From Fimbriimonadaceae bacterium (GTDB lineage Bacteria; Armatimonadota; Fimbriimonadia; Fimbriimonadales; Fimbriimonadaceae): 33,241 bases of DNA. Both the position numbers and the translations under genes were made by a program. The stretch lies in the NCBI GenBank assembly GCA_020850835.1, contig JADZDX010000049.1, forward strand, positions 1 to 33,241, in the 5' to 3' direction. Positions 7,903 through 15,474 of the stretch are shown here, piece by piece (position 1 is the first letter of the stretch; every line of letters starts with the position of its first letter). The notes beneath the pieces were generated by a model that saw nothing but the letters and a program-made list of their open reading frames with translations, was not told the origin of the DNA and did not search any database.

Positions 7903-8357
7903 TTTGATTTCACCGGAGTTGCTAAGGCGTTCAACAGGGCCGATACGGCTAGGTCGGCGTAATAGCCCTTTCCTTCAGGAAGCCCTCCCACCAAAGTTAA
8001 GAGGTCTTGCGGAGTCATTGTCTCAAGGCGCTCAACCTCGCGCCCAATCGCGACCTGGGTGAGCATGCTGCCAGCTACGGTGCTCGAAGGGCACCCGTTG
8101 CATTCGTATGACGCGGAGAGAACCTGCCCATTCTCGATGACCAGCCACATCCGCACGTATGGCCCATCTCCAGGGATGCCACCGGCACCCACATGGGTAG
8201 CCCCAACAAGGGGGCCAACATTCCTTGGCCGAGCGATATGGTCAGCAGCTACGTTCGAGAACACGTTCCTAAACCTGAACTTGTGATGGGAGTATACGCG
8301 CATTTTTGCGGATGGGATGAAGTTTTTTATAAATTCTTGCCCAGTCAGTTTTGCCAT
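7893..8357 (-). CDS. Degenerate IscU/NifU-N-like protein
   Basis: This 154-aa protein clearly resembles the IscU/NifU N-terminal Fe-S scaffold fold: VFSNVAADHIARPRNVGPL at the start, YECNGCPSSTVAGSMLTQ in the middle, and LVGGLPEGKGYYADLAVSALLNAL at the end. In true scaffolds the ligands are the Cys and Asp of a CGD motif, a Cys in the YGC segment, and an HC pair. Here CGD is replaced by PGD (62-64) and HC by YY (132-133); only the Cys at 89 remains, with C86 nearby. A classical scaffold role is therefore doubtful. The ATG at 8357 is preferred over the TTG at 8363. It heads the RHS operon and is divergent from the PEP-CTERM gene, so the promoter should lie in 8358-8404 or inside that gene. Confidence 0.8.
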   Translation of the reverse strand: MAKLTGQEFIKNFIPSAKMRVYSHHKFRFRNVFSNVAADHIARPRNVGPLVGATHVGAGGIPGDGPYVRMWLVIENGQVLSASYECNGCPSSTVAGSMLTQVAIGREVERLETMTPQDLLTLVGGLPEGKGYYADLAVSALLNALATPVKSKCN

Positions 8358-8404
8358 GACCAAATTTAATGACCAACCCTCGCTTACCCGTGATATGATG
8401 CAGG

Positions 8405-9103
8405 ATGAGAAACTTCTCTATCTTTCTATTTCTATCTGGACTCGCTACTTCTGTCTCCGCAGTTCAACTTGCAGACTCGATTGCCGACTTTAGCATGGTA
8501 CAGGGTCAAAACGGATGGCGGTATGGCTACTACGATGTGACGCAGGATGGGATTAACGGCACATTGCCTTATCATCTCTCGGACTTTCAGCTCATGACCC
8601 AAAACGATGGGACGACGTGGTGGGTCAATAACATTAACAGCACGACAAACGGGTACTTTACACGCCTCTATGCGAATGGGGGCCACGGCAACGGGAATGA
8701 CGCTTATCCTGGCAGACTCCGCGCTCTCCGCGAGCATTTTGCGATTAGAAGGTGGACGAGCACATACACGGGCCCAGTGGAGATTGAGCTTAAGATTCGC
8801 AAGATTGACACTGCTGGAGGTAATGGGGTCGGGTTCCACGTATACAGGAACGGAACTTCAATCTTTGGACCAAATATGGCGTTCACGTCTGGGGTCGTGA
8901 CGACTTTCTTGATCAGTTCAAGCGTGGCGGCGGGCGATCACCTGGATTTTGCACTTGATCCTTGGCAGGCTCAGGATGCGAACGACAATTCTCAATTGAG
9001 CATGAAGATATACGCGGTGCCTGAGCCTTCCTCGGTGATAAGTCTCTCACTGGCTGCGGGTTTGTTTAGCCGCAAACTGAGGACTAAGCAAAAACCCAGC
9101 TAA
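8405..9103 (+). CDS. PEP-CTERM exported protein
   Basis: This 232-aa protein has a signal peptide (MRNFSIFLFLSGLATSVSAV, cleavage near residue 20). Its C-terminus is a PEP-CTERM sorting tail: VPEPSSV, a hydrophobic ISLSLAAGLF stretch, then basic RKLRTK. Such proteins are recognised by an exosortase and placed on the cell surface; the exosortase is not in this window. The middle is beta-rich and Asn/Gly-rich (DAYPGRLRALREHF, VEIELKIRKIDTAGGNGVGF), with no enzyme signature. It is divergent from the RHS operon and convergent with the mobile-element block. The function is unknown. Confidence 0.85.
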   Translation: MRNFSIFLFLSGLATSVSAVQLADSIADFSMVQGQNGWRYGYYDVTQDGINGTLPYHLSDFQLMTQNDGTTWWVNNINSTTNGYFTRLYANGGHGNGNDAYPGRLRALREHFAIRRWTSTYTGPVEIELKIRKIDTAGGNGVGFHVYRNGTSIFGPNMAFTSGVVTTFLISSSVAAGDHLDFALDPWQAQDANDNSQLSMKIYAVPEPSSVISLSLAAGLFSRKLRTKQKPS

Positions 9104-9125
9104 GTGCTCCAACTTGGACGAGCCT

Positions 9126-9491
9126 CTAGATGAGTCGGCCGCGGTGAACCCTCCTAGTTACCTTCGGTACGTTGACTATATCGGTCCCAACGATCATGCC
9201 AAGAAACTTGCGCTCGATAACTTGGTAGGTATCGACGCGCTCCACGGTCTCAAACTCAAAGCCCCGATGACCCATTTCGCCCGCTATCATGAGCGCGGCA
9301 TTGTCGGGCGAAAATTGGGCAAGTGCTCGGAGCACTCGCATGCCTTCACGTGCCTTGATGACAGCGAGCGAGTGGTTACCTCCCTGCTCCGCTTGGTCGC
9401 TTTGCGCCAGGAGATTCTGAGCGCGGTCGAGTTGCTCTTTGAGACTGTTTGGGACAGTAATGATTTCTGGTTCTGGGTATGTGTGTTGCAT
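9126..9491 (-). CDS. Hypothetical protein, last gene of the ATPase operon
   Basis: This 121-aa protein is helical in its first half (LKEQLDRAQNLLAQSDQAEQ, IKAREGMRVLRALAQ) and basic at its end (VPKVTRRVHRGRLI). No family is recognised. Its start lies six bases after the stop of the replication-relaxation-like gene on the same strand, so it is probably co-transcribed with it and the coupling-type ATPase. A plus-strand frame over the same region (9114-9509) is less convincing because it lacks operon context. An accessory role in the element is inferred from the neighbours. Confidence 0.6.
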   Translation of the reverse strand: MQHTYPEPEIITVPNSLKEQLDRAQNLLAQSDQAEQGGNHSLAVIKAREGMRVLRALAQFSPDNAALMIAGEMGHRGFEFETVERVDTYQVIERKFLGMIVGTDIVNVPKVTRRVHRGRLI

Positions 9492-9497
9492 GTTTTG

Positions 9498-10172
9498 TTA
9501 GCTCCATGAGGAGACCTTGGCCGCTCCTACTTCCTCAAAGGTCTGCGCGAGGTGGCTAAACCCAGAGTCTGGAGGCAGGAGGCGGCGAAGACGTTTGGCC
9601 CGAAGCGGGCCGGTGGTGACGGTGAGTACTCGAAAGTCGGAGAACTCGTAAAGGGATTTGCATTCGCCGGAGGTAGCGAGCGCGGCGTAGGCGAGCAATT
9701 TGGCTTGGAACTTAGCGGGCGAAACATGTCCCATGTCTACTTCGATGAAGATAGGGACTTGGAGCCTCGCAAGTCCATCCGGGCGAATCTCAATCCCACC
9801 CAGCTTGCGCCAAAGTTCTTGCTCAGCCCACCACTCGGCCATTCCGCGCTTTTGGAGTGCGATTCTTACGTTCGTTACCGCCAAGGCGTGCTGCAAGAAG
9901 CGGGGCGATGCGGACCGTGCCGATAGGAGTTTTGAAACGCGGGAGCTGACGACATCATTTGCTAATTTGCCGCATGCGTATAGGTGCTGGCTGAAAAAAG
10001 GAGTTTCTAGCGGCAAGACAAAGCCTTCCCGAGCCAGCTCTCGGAGCCTGGTGTTGACCCGTGTAACGGAGCCAAAGTATCCAAGTTCCAACATTTGGTC
10101 CCGGGAAAGAACATGGCTCAGAGCAAGGTCATCAATAAGGACCTTGTCGCGGAGTGTGAGCTTCAAAGCCAC
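9498..10172 (-). CDS. Replication-relaxation family protein
   Basis: This 224-aa protein starts with a winged-helix-type segment (LRDKVLIDDLALSHVLSRDQ, VNTRLRELAREGFVLPLE). It continues with a nuclease-fold-like region typical of the replication-relaxation/MobC-like family: RIALQKRGMAEWWAEQELW, RPDGLARLQ and IFIEVDMG. The family is found on plasmids and integrative elements beside coupling-type ATPases and is thought to take part in plasmid replication or relaxosome formation. It overlaps the end of the ATPase gene by ten bases, so the two are co-translated. The identification rests on motif order, not on an alignment. Confidence 0.7.
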   Translation of the reverse strand: MALKLTLRDKVLIDDLALSHVLSRDQMLELGYFGSVTRVNTRLRELAREGFVLPLETPFFSQHLYACGKLANDVVSSRVSKLLSARSASPRFLQHALAVTNVRIALQKRGMAEWWAEQELWRKLGGIEIRPDGLARLQVPIFIEVDMGHVSPAKFQAKLLAYAALATSGECKSLYEFSDFRVLTVTTGPLRAKRLRRLLPPDSGFSHLAQTFEEVGAAKVSSWS

Positions 10173-11506
10173 TCCTCCAGCGAATTGACCTCTGGTTCTT
10201 CATCATTGTCTAGGGGCAGAGCTACAGGACTTGCCTCTGCAATTGGGGTTCGCGACCGAATGACTTCGAGGAGTGACTTTGCCTTGGGACAGAGCAATCC
10301 AACATCCCGGATAATCGGGGAATTCACTTCGACATGGACCGGTTCTTCCCCACGTCGCCAGAGCAGTGCTTCGCCGACGGGAAGAGTGGCAAGGTCAAAA
10401 GACTTGGCGTTGCCAGTAAGGTCGCGGCAAAGGACATCTGCATCCTGACGTGCGGCCCGAAACACGGCCTTGACGCCGACATTACCAAGGATCATTGAGC
10501 GCATTTTCGGAGCAAGTTGGGCGAGCGTCTGGTGGGCCAGGAGCAGCGAGCACTTGTATCTCCTGCCTTCCGCAAGGATGTTCTCGAACTCAGTGATGCC
10601 AAAGTGCTCAAATTCGTCAACGACGATACGAACTGGCACTCTCCGGCTTTCAGGGATGTCGGTGCGGGAGAAGATTTCCCGGCAAACGGATGAGAGGAAG
10701 AGTGAGCCCGTCATCCAGCCTGCGGCGTGCAGCTCATCCACGGCAAGCGAAACCAGCGTGATAGTTCCCGGCGTGTTCAGCTGCTTTTCAAGATCGATGG
10801 GTTCTGGATGGCCAAACACGTTGCGCAAGGTCTCTGTGGAGAGGAGAATGCTCACCTTGTTGAGCACTGGCCCGGCAAGCGCAGCTTGGCGATCAGGAGT
10901 CAGCAGGTTGTATCGCTTCCAAAAGGCGAGCACTCCCTCGCTCTTTGCTTGTTGCATGAGGCTTCGCCGGACATGAGGGTCGTAGAAGAGGGACTCTAAA
11001 TTGGTGAGCGTGCTCTTTGCCTCGGAGAGTAACAGCGCGGCATTACGTAAAGTCTCGGCGAGTTGCACACCCCACGACTCGGATTCCTCCTCAATAGCAG
11101 CGAGAAGTCCGAGAGCACGGTAATAGGGCTCCCCTTGTCCTGCGAGGGGATTAAACCCCGTTGGTCGCTCCTTCTCGCGAAGGTTGAGAAACTGAACGCG
11201 TTCCGGGTCAACACCAGCACGTGCTGCGAGCTCAATTACGGCCCGGGCGAGATCGCCGCGAGCATCAAGGACAACAAGCGAATGGCCCTGAAGGATGTCC
11301 TGAGCGCAGAGGTGGTGAATAAGGTTGGTCTTGCCACTACCGGTTGAGCCAATAACAAGGCCATGAGTTGCCAAGTCTTCAGAGCGGATTGTAACAAGAG
11401 CTTCACTCAGGGATTGGCAGGTGCGCTGCCAGTTCTTCTTTATGCCGATCCAGTGCGCTGGAATGGGCCGAGTGAGATGCACTTTTCGCTTGGATTTCGT
11501 CCCCAT
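10163..11506 (-). CDS. Type IV coupling protein-like ATPase (VirD4/TraD/TraG or DUF87 group)
   Basis: This 447-aa P-loop ATPase has a Walker A GSTGSGKT near residue 53, a Walker B VRIVVDEFEHF around residue 297, and the glutamine sensor segment LLLAHQTLAQL. Proteins of this group form hexameric pumps that bring DNA to a type IV secretion channel. The protein is shorter than typical VirD4/TraD and has no N-terminal membrane helices, so it may be a soluble variant. It heads a minus-strand operon with the replication-relaxation-like gene and 9126-9491. No relaxase or mating-pair gene is visible, so the element is probably mobilisable or decayed. Only 17 bases separate its ATG from the divergent gene at 11524. 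Confidence 0.8.
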   Translation of the reverse strand: MGTKSKRKVHLTRPIPAHWIGIKKNWQRTCQSLSEALVTIRSEDLATHGLVIGSTGSGKTNLIHHLCAQDILQGHSLVVLDARGDLARAVIELAARAGVDPERVQFLNLREKERPTGFNPLAGQGEPYYRALGLLAAIEEESESWGVQLAETLRNAALLLSEAKSTLTNLESLFYDPHVRRSLMQQAKSEGVLAFWKRYNLLTPDRQAALAGPVLNKVSILLSTETLRNVFGHPEPIDLEKQLNTPGTITLVSLAVDELHAAGWMTGSLFLSSVCREIFSRTDIPESRRVPVRIVVDEFEHFGITEFENILAEGRRYKCSLLLAHQTLAQLAPKMRSMILGNVGVKAVFRAARQDADVLCRDLTGNAKSFDLATLPVGEALLWRRGEEPVHVEVNSPIIRDVGLLCPKAKSLLEVIRSRTPIAEASPVALPLDNDEEPEVNSLEEWL

Positions 11507-11523
11507 GGCAATAGGATTGCGCG

Positions 11524-12663
11524 GTGGCCAAACCCAAGGAAGGCGAAGATCACGATTATTTAGCTCCGGCTCAACTGGAGATAAATCCCTCTCATTTTGT
11601 GCAAGTGGTGAAGGAGGTGTATCAGGTTGAGTATGGCGTTACTGAGCACCAGGAGATCGCCGAGATCATTGGTGTAGACAAATCTAGAGTGAGTCAAGTG
11701 TTCAGGGGAGCTTATGATCTGCAACCTAAATCCCTTCGAGCCCTGCTTGAGCCAGTGAAGAAGAAATCGCACCGAAGAGCCATCCTGAAGTCTTGGAACG
11801 CCCTCGCCTTCGGGGAAGAAGTCATGGCTCCATCTAAAGCGCGACTCACTTCTCTTCCGCCAAACCAAAAGGCATTAGACCGAGTGGACCGCATGATCCG
11901 GGAAATGCGCCTCGACGTGGCGGCCGGTCTAGCTCTGGATATTGCTGGAGCTGCCACCGACCACATCATCCGGGAGCGTGCATTAGACCTCGGGTATTGG
12001 TGCAATCAGCGCCTCGACGTGCCTCACAAGGCCATGCTCTGCGCTAAGGAGATTATCGAAGGGGCGAGAGAACGACGGGATCCATACCGTGAGGCATGCG
12101 GCCACCTGTATCGCATCCGGATTCTCATTGGCTTGACAGACTCAACACCTGCTGAAATTGATCCACTTCTGGATGTCGCAGAAGCCCTGGCAGCGTCATC
12201 TCCCGTCGTTCCAGCGCCTCCGTACGGTTTGGGCTACCGATCTACCGTCTCCACTTACCGCGAGAGTTCTCGTGTCACGTTCATGGAGCGAGGCACTATT
12301 CCTGTGAGCCAGCCCTTCTTGGAAGCTCTTCGCGCTAAATCATTGCAGGAAGCTAAATCCGCGCGCCACTACCAAAAGAAGTATCACACCTGGCAGATGG
12401 TAAGCCGGATCGAATTGCTGCTTGGCAACACGTTCGCTGCAGCCGAGGCCGTGGACAAGGCATTCGAGACGAAAAAGCTTTACAATCTCAATGCCCTTGA
12501 AATGTCTGGCCTGCTTATGGGGCGGATTATGGCTGAAGACGATCCCCTCAGTGCCAGCGACTACCTAAAGGAAGTGTCCGAAAACTGCTCCGCTTCCAAG
12601 GACCTTTATCATAAGCGACTCGTGGACTGGAAGCTCACAAGGGTGCTTAGTGAGACCATCTAA
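11524..12663 (+). CDS. HTH plus TPR-like helical regulator
   Basis: This 379-aa protein contains a helix-turn-helix near residues 40-62 (EHQEIAEIIGVDKSRVSQVF) and then about 270 residues of repeated helical pairs resembling TPR modules (AKEIIEGARERRDPYREACG, LLGNTFAAAEAVDKAFETKK). The layout recalls Rgg/Rap-type or XRE-TPR regulators, in which the helical repeat senses a peptide or protein. The start is a GTG at 11524, close to the divergent ATPase start. The true start could be a little downstream because no strong ribosome site is seen. Regulation of the adjacent ATPase operon is plausible. Confidence 0.65.
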   Translation: MAKPKEGEDHDYLAPAQLEINPSHFVQVVKEVYQVEYGVTEHQEIAEIIGVDKSRVSQVFRGAYDLQPKSLRALLEPVKKKSHRRAILKSWNALAFGEEVMAPSKARLTSLPPNQKALDRVDRMIREMRLDVAAGLALDIAGAATDHIIRERALDLGYWCNQRLDVPHKAMLCAKEIIEGARERRDPYREACGHLYRIRILIGLTDSTPAEIDPLLDVAEALAASSPVVPAPPYGLGYRSTVSTYRESSRVTFMERGTIPVSQPFLEALRAKSLQEAKSARHYQKKYHTWQMVSRIELLLGNTFAAAEAVDKAFETKKLYNLNALEMSGLLMGRIMAEDDPLSASDYLKEVSENCSASKDLYHKRLVDWKLTRVLSETI

Positions 12664-12833
12664 ACCCGGCTAGAAGTCCGGTCAGAGGGGCGGCTAGGAT
12701 TGGTCGAACTGTTTGAACTTGCACGCAGCAGAAGAAAAACTCAACCCTCACTCCATGAGGCCTCTCACTCACTCTTCACTCCTCGTTCATCGCTCACTCA
12801 AGTCCTCATGTCATTCGGCGCGGAGCACAAATA

Positions 12834-12859
12834 TGCCCGCGCAAATAAGTGCGCGGGCA
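12834..12859 (-). terminator. Hairpin terminator after the 13328-12865 operon
   Basis: There is a perfect 9-bp inverted repeat, TGCCCGCGC (12834-12842) and GCGCGGGCA (12851-12859), with an 8-base loop. On the minus strand it is followed by TATTTGTG, a weak U-tract. It lies just past the stop at 12865. The other side of it (12664-12833) shows only CTCACT-type low-complexity sequence. Confidence 0.55.
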
Positions 12860-12864
12860 GAGTG

Positions 12865-13044
12865 TCATGCCATTCTCCTTTCAAGGTCGTTGATGGTGCC
12901 TAATTCCTCATAGAAGAATTCGAGTGGTTTTTGTCCTGCGTCAAAGGCATCGCGAGTTTCAAGATCAGGAAGATCGTACAATGAGATTCCGTAGTTGGAC
13001 CAGCAATGCAAATCAACTTCCTTGAGCCATTCTTTGAAGGTCAT
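12865..13044 (-). CDS. Small DUF5419-like protein (59 aa)
   Basis: This short gene encodes MTFKEWLKEVDLHCWSNYG, continues with ISLYDLPDLETRD and FDAGQKPLEFFYEEL, and ends NDLERRMA. The pattern W..EVD....YG.S..DLPD...F..G..P is typical of small plasmid- and phage-borne proteins annotated as DUF5419-like; I assign it by pattern only. Its ATG overlaps the TGA of the gene upstream (ATGA at 13041-13044), which shows translational coupling. The molecular role is unknown. Confidence 0.65.
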   Translation of the reverse strand: MTFKEWLKEVDLHCWSNYGISLYDLPDLETRDAFDAGQKPLEFFYEELGTINDLERRMA

Positions 13045-13328
13045 TCTTTGCCTCCTGAAGTAAATCCGCCCTTTGGGCTCGGCGGATCGTAGAGTTCGAA
13101 TGGGTTGCCTTCAATCATCACCGCGAATGGAGTGATGCCAAATTGATCACCCTCTCTTGAGAGGGCGCAAATAGCGGCAATTGGATTGAGGTCCGCCGCT
13201 CGCCTGACCTCGACGAGGGCAACATGTCCAGCCGAGAAGGCCTTGGATAGAGTGTTAAAGTTCCGAGTATCCGTGGGAGTCAGCAAATTGCCCTCCCGCA
13301 GCAATTGTGTCGATGCAGCATGACCCAA
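13041..13328 (-). CDS. DUF6117-like small protein
   Basis: This 95-aa protein has the pattern NTLSKAFSAGHVALVEVRRA, then ICALSREGDQFGITPFAVMI and GNPFELYDPPSPKGGF. This order (aLvev..., cAl.., tPFa.mi.gNPfelY.PP) is typical of DUF6117-type proteins found on plasmids and integrative elements. Its function is not known. It is the first gene of a two-gene operon with the 59-aa protein at 12865-13044, sharing an ATGA overlap. It is divergent from the zinc-ribbon gene at 13437. Confidence 0.6.
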   Translation of the reverse strand: MGHAASTQLLREGNLLTPTDTRNFNTLSKAFSAGHVALVEVRRAADLNPIAAICALSREGDQFGITPFAVMIEGNPFELYDPPSPKGGFTSGGKE

Positions 13329-13436
13329 TCATTGAGGCAAGGTCGGTTACCAGCAAATCCCAACTCAGCCTTGATGGTTTCCCTCACATGGAGCTAGATT
13401 TGCGACCGATGTCTTCCGCGCCCATTCTTAGGGGAT

Positions 13437-13715
13437 ATGGCCTACTGCTACCGTTGCGGAAGGAAAATTCACCCGTACGAAAAACGCCAACCACGACGCA
13501 AAGTACCTACGAGCGAATGGGTTCGGCGTGGCTATGGCAAGGGCCGCGTCTACTCCAAGCAAACTCACTACGGTATGCGGATCGTGTGCGCCCAGTGCGC
13601 ATGGCGCATCGACATGGAGAACAAAGGAGTAAGCCTCATCGAAGATGCTAAGTTCGCCTTTGCGCTCATCGTTCTCTTTGTGCTTCTCGCCTACGTGGCA
13701 TGGTTTGCAAATTGA
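13437..13715 (+). CDS. Zinc-ribbon protein with C-terminal membrane helix
   Basis: This 92-aa protein opens with AYCYRCGRKIHPYEKR and has a second CAQC pair near residue 53, so a four-Cys zinc ribbon is likely. The C-terminus has one strong transmembrane segment (FAFALIVLFVLLAYVAWF) ending FAN. The topology would leave the ribbon in the cytoplasm if the basic residues stay inside. No family beyond this is recognised. It lies upstream of 13797-14300 on the same strand with an 81-base gap, so co-transcription is possible. Confidence 0.65.
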   Translation: MAYCYRCGRKIHPYEKRQPRRKVPTSEWVRRGYGKGRVYSKQTHYGMRIVCAQCAWRIDMENKGVSLIEDAKFAFALIVLFVLLAYVAWFAN

Positions 13716-13796
13716 TTCCCATGCGTGGGGCGAGATTGGCGCATTGGTGCGATCGATCTTTAGTGTGAGACCGCGCCGCTGGCGCAGGTCTTTCAT

Positions 13797-14300
13797 ATGA
13801 ACTATCTCACGCTCGCTACACCGCTCGATACGTACCGAATGGTCCCAACCTACCACCCTGACTCAAAACTCTGGTTCTACGGCAATGTGAGGCTTCTCAG
13901 GGGCAATCTCGCAACCGTCCCAAGAGCCAACTGCCGCTACGACCTCGAACGAGAGGCCGAAAAGCTCGTCCTCGACGGCTTCACGCTCGTCACGGGCATC
14001 CACAATGATCTGGAGCGACTCAAGGCGATCGTTCCGCTCCGCTGGGGCGCACCAAGGGTATTGGTGCTCTCCGGGGGCATACGATTTCACTTGGGGCCGG
14101 GGCTTTCGGAAGAGCCCTTCCGGGCCGCGAAACTCTGGCGGTATCAGTGGGATCCCAAAGTAGATCTCGCCATCTCCAGAAGGGCACCGGATCGTTTGCC
14201 GACGTTTGCGACTCATAACCCAACAATTGATCGCCTCATTTCTGAGATTGCCTGTAAACTAAAGGCCGGGCTATATCCGAGTCCGACTGAACATCTATAA
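13797..14300 (+). CDS. Hypothetical protein, possibly Rossmann/SLOG-like
   Basis: This 167-aa protein contains PRVLVLSGGIRFHLGPG in the middle, a beta strand followed by a glycine turn that recalls SLOG/Rossmann-type folds. A conserved-looking segment follows (DLAISRRAPDRLPTFATHNP) and a helical end. No catalytic motif is certain. It ends just before a strong terminator hairpin, so it closes a plus-strand unit. The SLOG suggestion is weak, and a plain plasmid hypothetical is the safe description. Confidence 0.55.
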   Translation: MNYLTLATPLDTYRMVPTYHPDSKLWFYGNVRLLRGNLATVPRANCRYDLEREAEKLVLDGFTLVTGIHNDLERLKAIVPLRWGAPRVLVLSGGIRFHLGPGLSEEPFRAAKLWRYQWDPKVDLAISRRAPDRLPTFATHNPTIDRLISEIACKLKAGLYPSPTEHL

Positions 14301-14308
14301 ACTCCGTT

Positions 14309-14338
14309 GGCTCCCACCTCCCGGGAGCCATTTCTTTT
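14309..14338 (+). terminator. Rho-independent terminator after 13797-14300
   Basis: A 7-bp perfect stem GGCTCCC/GGGAGCC (14309-14315, 14323-14329) with a 7-base loop is followed by ATTTCTTTT. It sits nine bases after the TAA of the upstream gene, as expected for an intrinsic terminator. Confidence 0.75.
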
Positions 14339-14386
14339 GGTTAGAAGAAGGCGAACCTGGCAAGGGTCCGCCTGTGAGGGTGGGGG

Positions 14387-14806
14387 TCAGTAGTCTGAAG
14401 GGAGGAGGATCGTGGTGGCGCTTCGGTCTCTCTCAGTGATGATCCAGAACTTGACGCCGGTTGATGCTTTATAGGCAGAGAGGATGCGCTCTCCAATCTT
14501 GAGGGCTAGATCATTTTCGTTCTTGTCCTCTTGTTCGAGTTCTCCCCAGTCACCACTCGTATGGCGGCCAAGGGCTTCTCTGATGTCTGAAACTTCTACT
14601 TCGGCGAGGACGGCGGGAGTGGCGAGGAGCCTACCGATGGGAAAGAGTTGATGGGTTTGCATGAGCTTGTTCCGAACCGGATCCACGTCTACCGCTCGAT
14701 TCGAGGGCTTCTTACGACATGGACCCGGCCCGGACCCGCTCGGGCTCAGCATAGAGAAGAGAGAAGAAAGCTGTCCAAACGAGTTCCATCTGTGAGAGCG
14801 CGTCAC
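14387..14806 (-). CDS. Small mobile-element protein (RHxxGDWG/WIITExDRS family)
   Basis: This 139-aa protein carries the landmarks of a common plasmid and phage hypothetical family: GRLLATPAVLAE, ALGRHTSGDWGELEQEDKNE, GERILSAYKASTG and FWIITERDRSATTILLPSDY. Members are often misannotated as type I restriction subunits, but no methylase or nuclease motif is present here. The first 45 residues are low-complexity, and a start at the internal Met near residue 49 (MQTHQLFPIG) would fit the family better. It is the last gene of the minus-strand operon that starts at 16397. Confidence 0.65.
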   Translation of the reverse strand: MTRSHRWNSFGQLSSLFSMLSPSGSGPGPCRKKPSNRAVDVDPVRNKLMQTHQLFPIGRLLATPAVLAEVEVSDIREALGRHTSGDWGELEQEDKNENDLALKIGERILSAYKASTGVKFWIITERDRSATTILLPSDY

Positions 14807-14813
14807 TCCTTTT

Positions 14814-15266
14814 TCATGGACCGCGCTCTGGAGGAGAGAAATGTTCCCGCCCTCCCGCCCTGTGGTTGCGGTTCTGACGCGGTTTGGGGATAACTCCGTG
14901 TCCGGGCATTGTCTTTATTCTCTTTCTATGTTTCTGTTGGTCTTCGGTTTCCGAAGCAGCAAAAGCCGCAAAATCGATTGATCGTTTCATTCCTGGAACA
15001 GGCCTGTGGATAAGTCCACGCCGCTCTAGCGACTTCAGAGCCCTCGCGATCGCTTCGCTCTGGCGACCGGTCGAACGCTGAAGGTCTCGGTATGAGAACA
15101 TGACTTCCTCACCAGGTCGTCCCCAGCCAGCGGTGCGCCGAAGGAGCACTAAGAGGACCCTGGTTTCAGTATCGGTGAGCCGTGCAAGCAAACGGTCAAG
15201 GAAGATGTTGGGCACCTTCGTCCACGGCACGGCCGGTGGAGGAAGGGTCAGTTTCAGTCTTGGCAT
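14814..15266 (-). CDS. Winged-helix replication-initiator-like protein
   Basis: From the Met at 15266 the protein reads MPRLKLTLPPPAVPWTKVPN, followed by RLLARLTDTETRVLLVLLRR, TAGWGRPGEEVMFSYRDLQR and an AIARALKSLERRGLI recognition region. This is the winged-helix layout of plasmid and phage replication initiators or replisome organisers. The tail is basic and Gln/His-rich. The frame is open upstream to 15407, but that part overlaps the preceding gene and looks spurious, so the internal start is chosen. It may bind the element's origin, though no iterons were found nearby. Confidence 0.65.
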   Translation of the reverse strand: MPRLKLTLPPPAVPWTKVPNIFLDRLLARLTDTETRVLLVLLRRTAGWGRPGEEVMFSYRDLQRSTGRQSEAIARALKSLERRGLIHRPVPGMKRSIDFAAFAASETEDQQKHRKRIKTMPGHGVIPKPRQNRNHRAGGREHFSPPERGP

Positions 15267-15474
15267 GAAAAAGTTCTTTAGGGGCTGAATAGTTATGCCG
15301 AACCGCCTCCATGATGAAGGCTTCCGGGCGTTTCGCTTTCCGGTATGGGAGGTAGCGCAGCTGCAGTTCAATGTCTTCGTAACTATGGTTCTTGAAGAGC
15401 TCGGCAATGCCGGCTTTGCTGACGCCGAGGCGCATGAGGCTCACGGCGATTTGAGTAGCCCTTTCCTTACTCAT
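15196..15474 (-). CDS. Small helical protein of the element operon
   Basis: This 92-aa protein includes GVSKAGIAELFKNHSYEDIE, then LRYLPYRKAKRPEAFIMEAV and NYSAPKE. The LPYRKAKRPEAFI...AV..NYS.PKE pattern recurs in small proteins next to replication genes on integrative elements. It may bind DNA through the basic RKAKRP segment, but the function is not known. Its start overlaps the end of the Mrr-like gene by eight bases and its end overlaps the replication-initiator-like gene, so the cluster is translated together. Confidence 0.6.
   Translation of the reverse strand: MSKERATQIAVSLMRLGVSKAGIAELFKNHSYEDIELQLRYLPYRKAKRPEAFIMEAVRHNYSAPKELFHAKTETDPSSTGRAVDEGAQHLP

Noticed and set aside
7685-8062. 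Plus-strand Gly-rich frame of 125 aa
   Set aside because: It mirrors the Pro/Cys-rich minus ORF and the IscU-like gene; low complexity explains the open frame.
9114-9509. Plus-strand frame of 131 aa
   Set aside because: It lies over the minus-strand gene 9126-9491, which continues the ATPase operon with a six-base gap; the plus frame has no ribosome site or family signal.
10470-10999. Plus-strand frames of 168 and 90 aa
   Set aside because: Both lie opposite the coupling-type ATPase, whose Walker motifs define the coding strand.
12740-12810. CTCACT-type repeats as a possible CRISPR or iteron array
   Set aside because: Units are short and irregular, with no spacers of constant length; low-complexity sequence is the simpler view.
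13428-13856. Minus-strand frame of 142 aa
   Set aside because: It covers the plus-strand zinc-ribbon gene with its CxxC pairs and membrane helix; the minus frame has no recognisable pattern.
15267-15407. N-terminal extension of the replication-initiator-like gene
   Set aside because: The extra 47 residues overlap the preceding gene, are Ser/Arg-rich, and do not fit the family; the Met at 15266 starts the recognisable domain.
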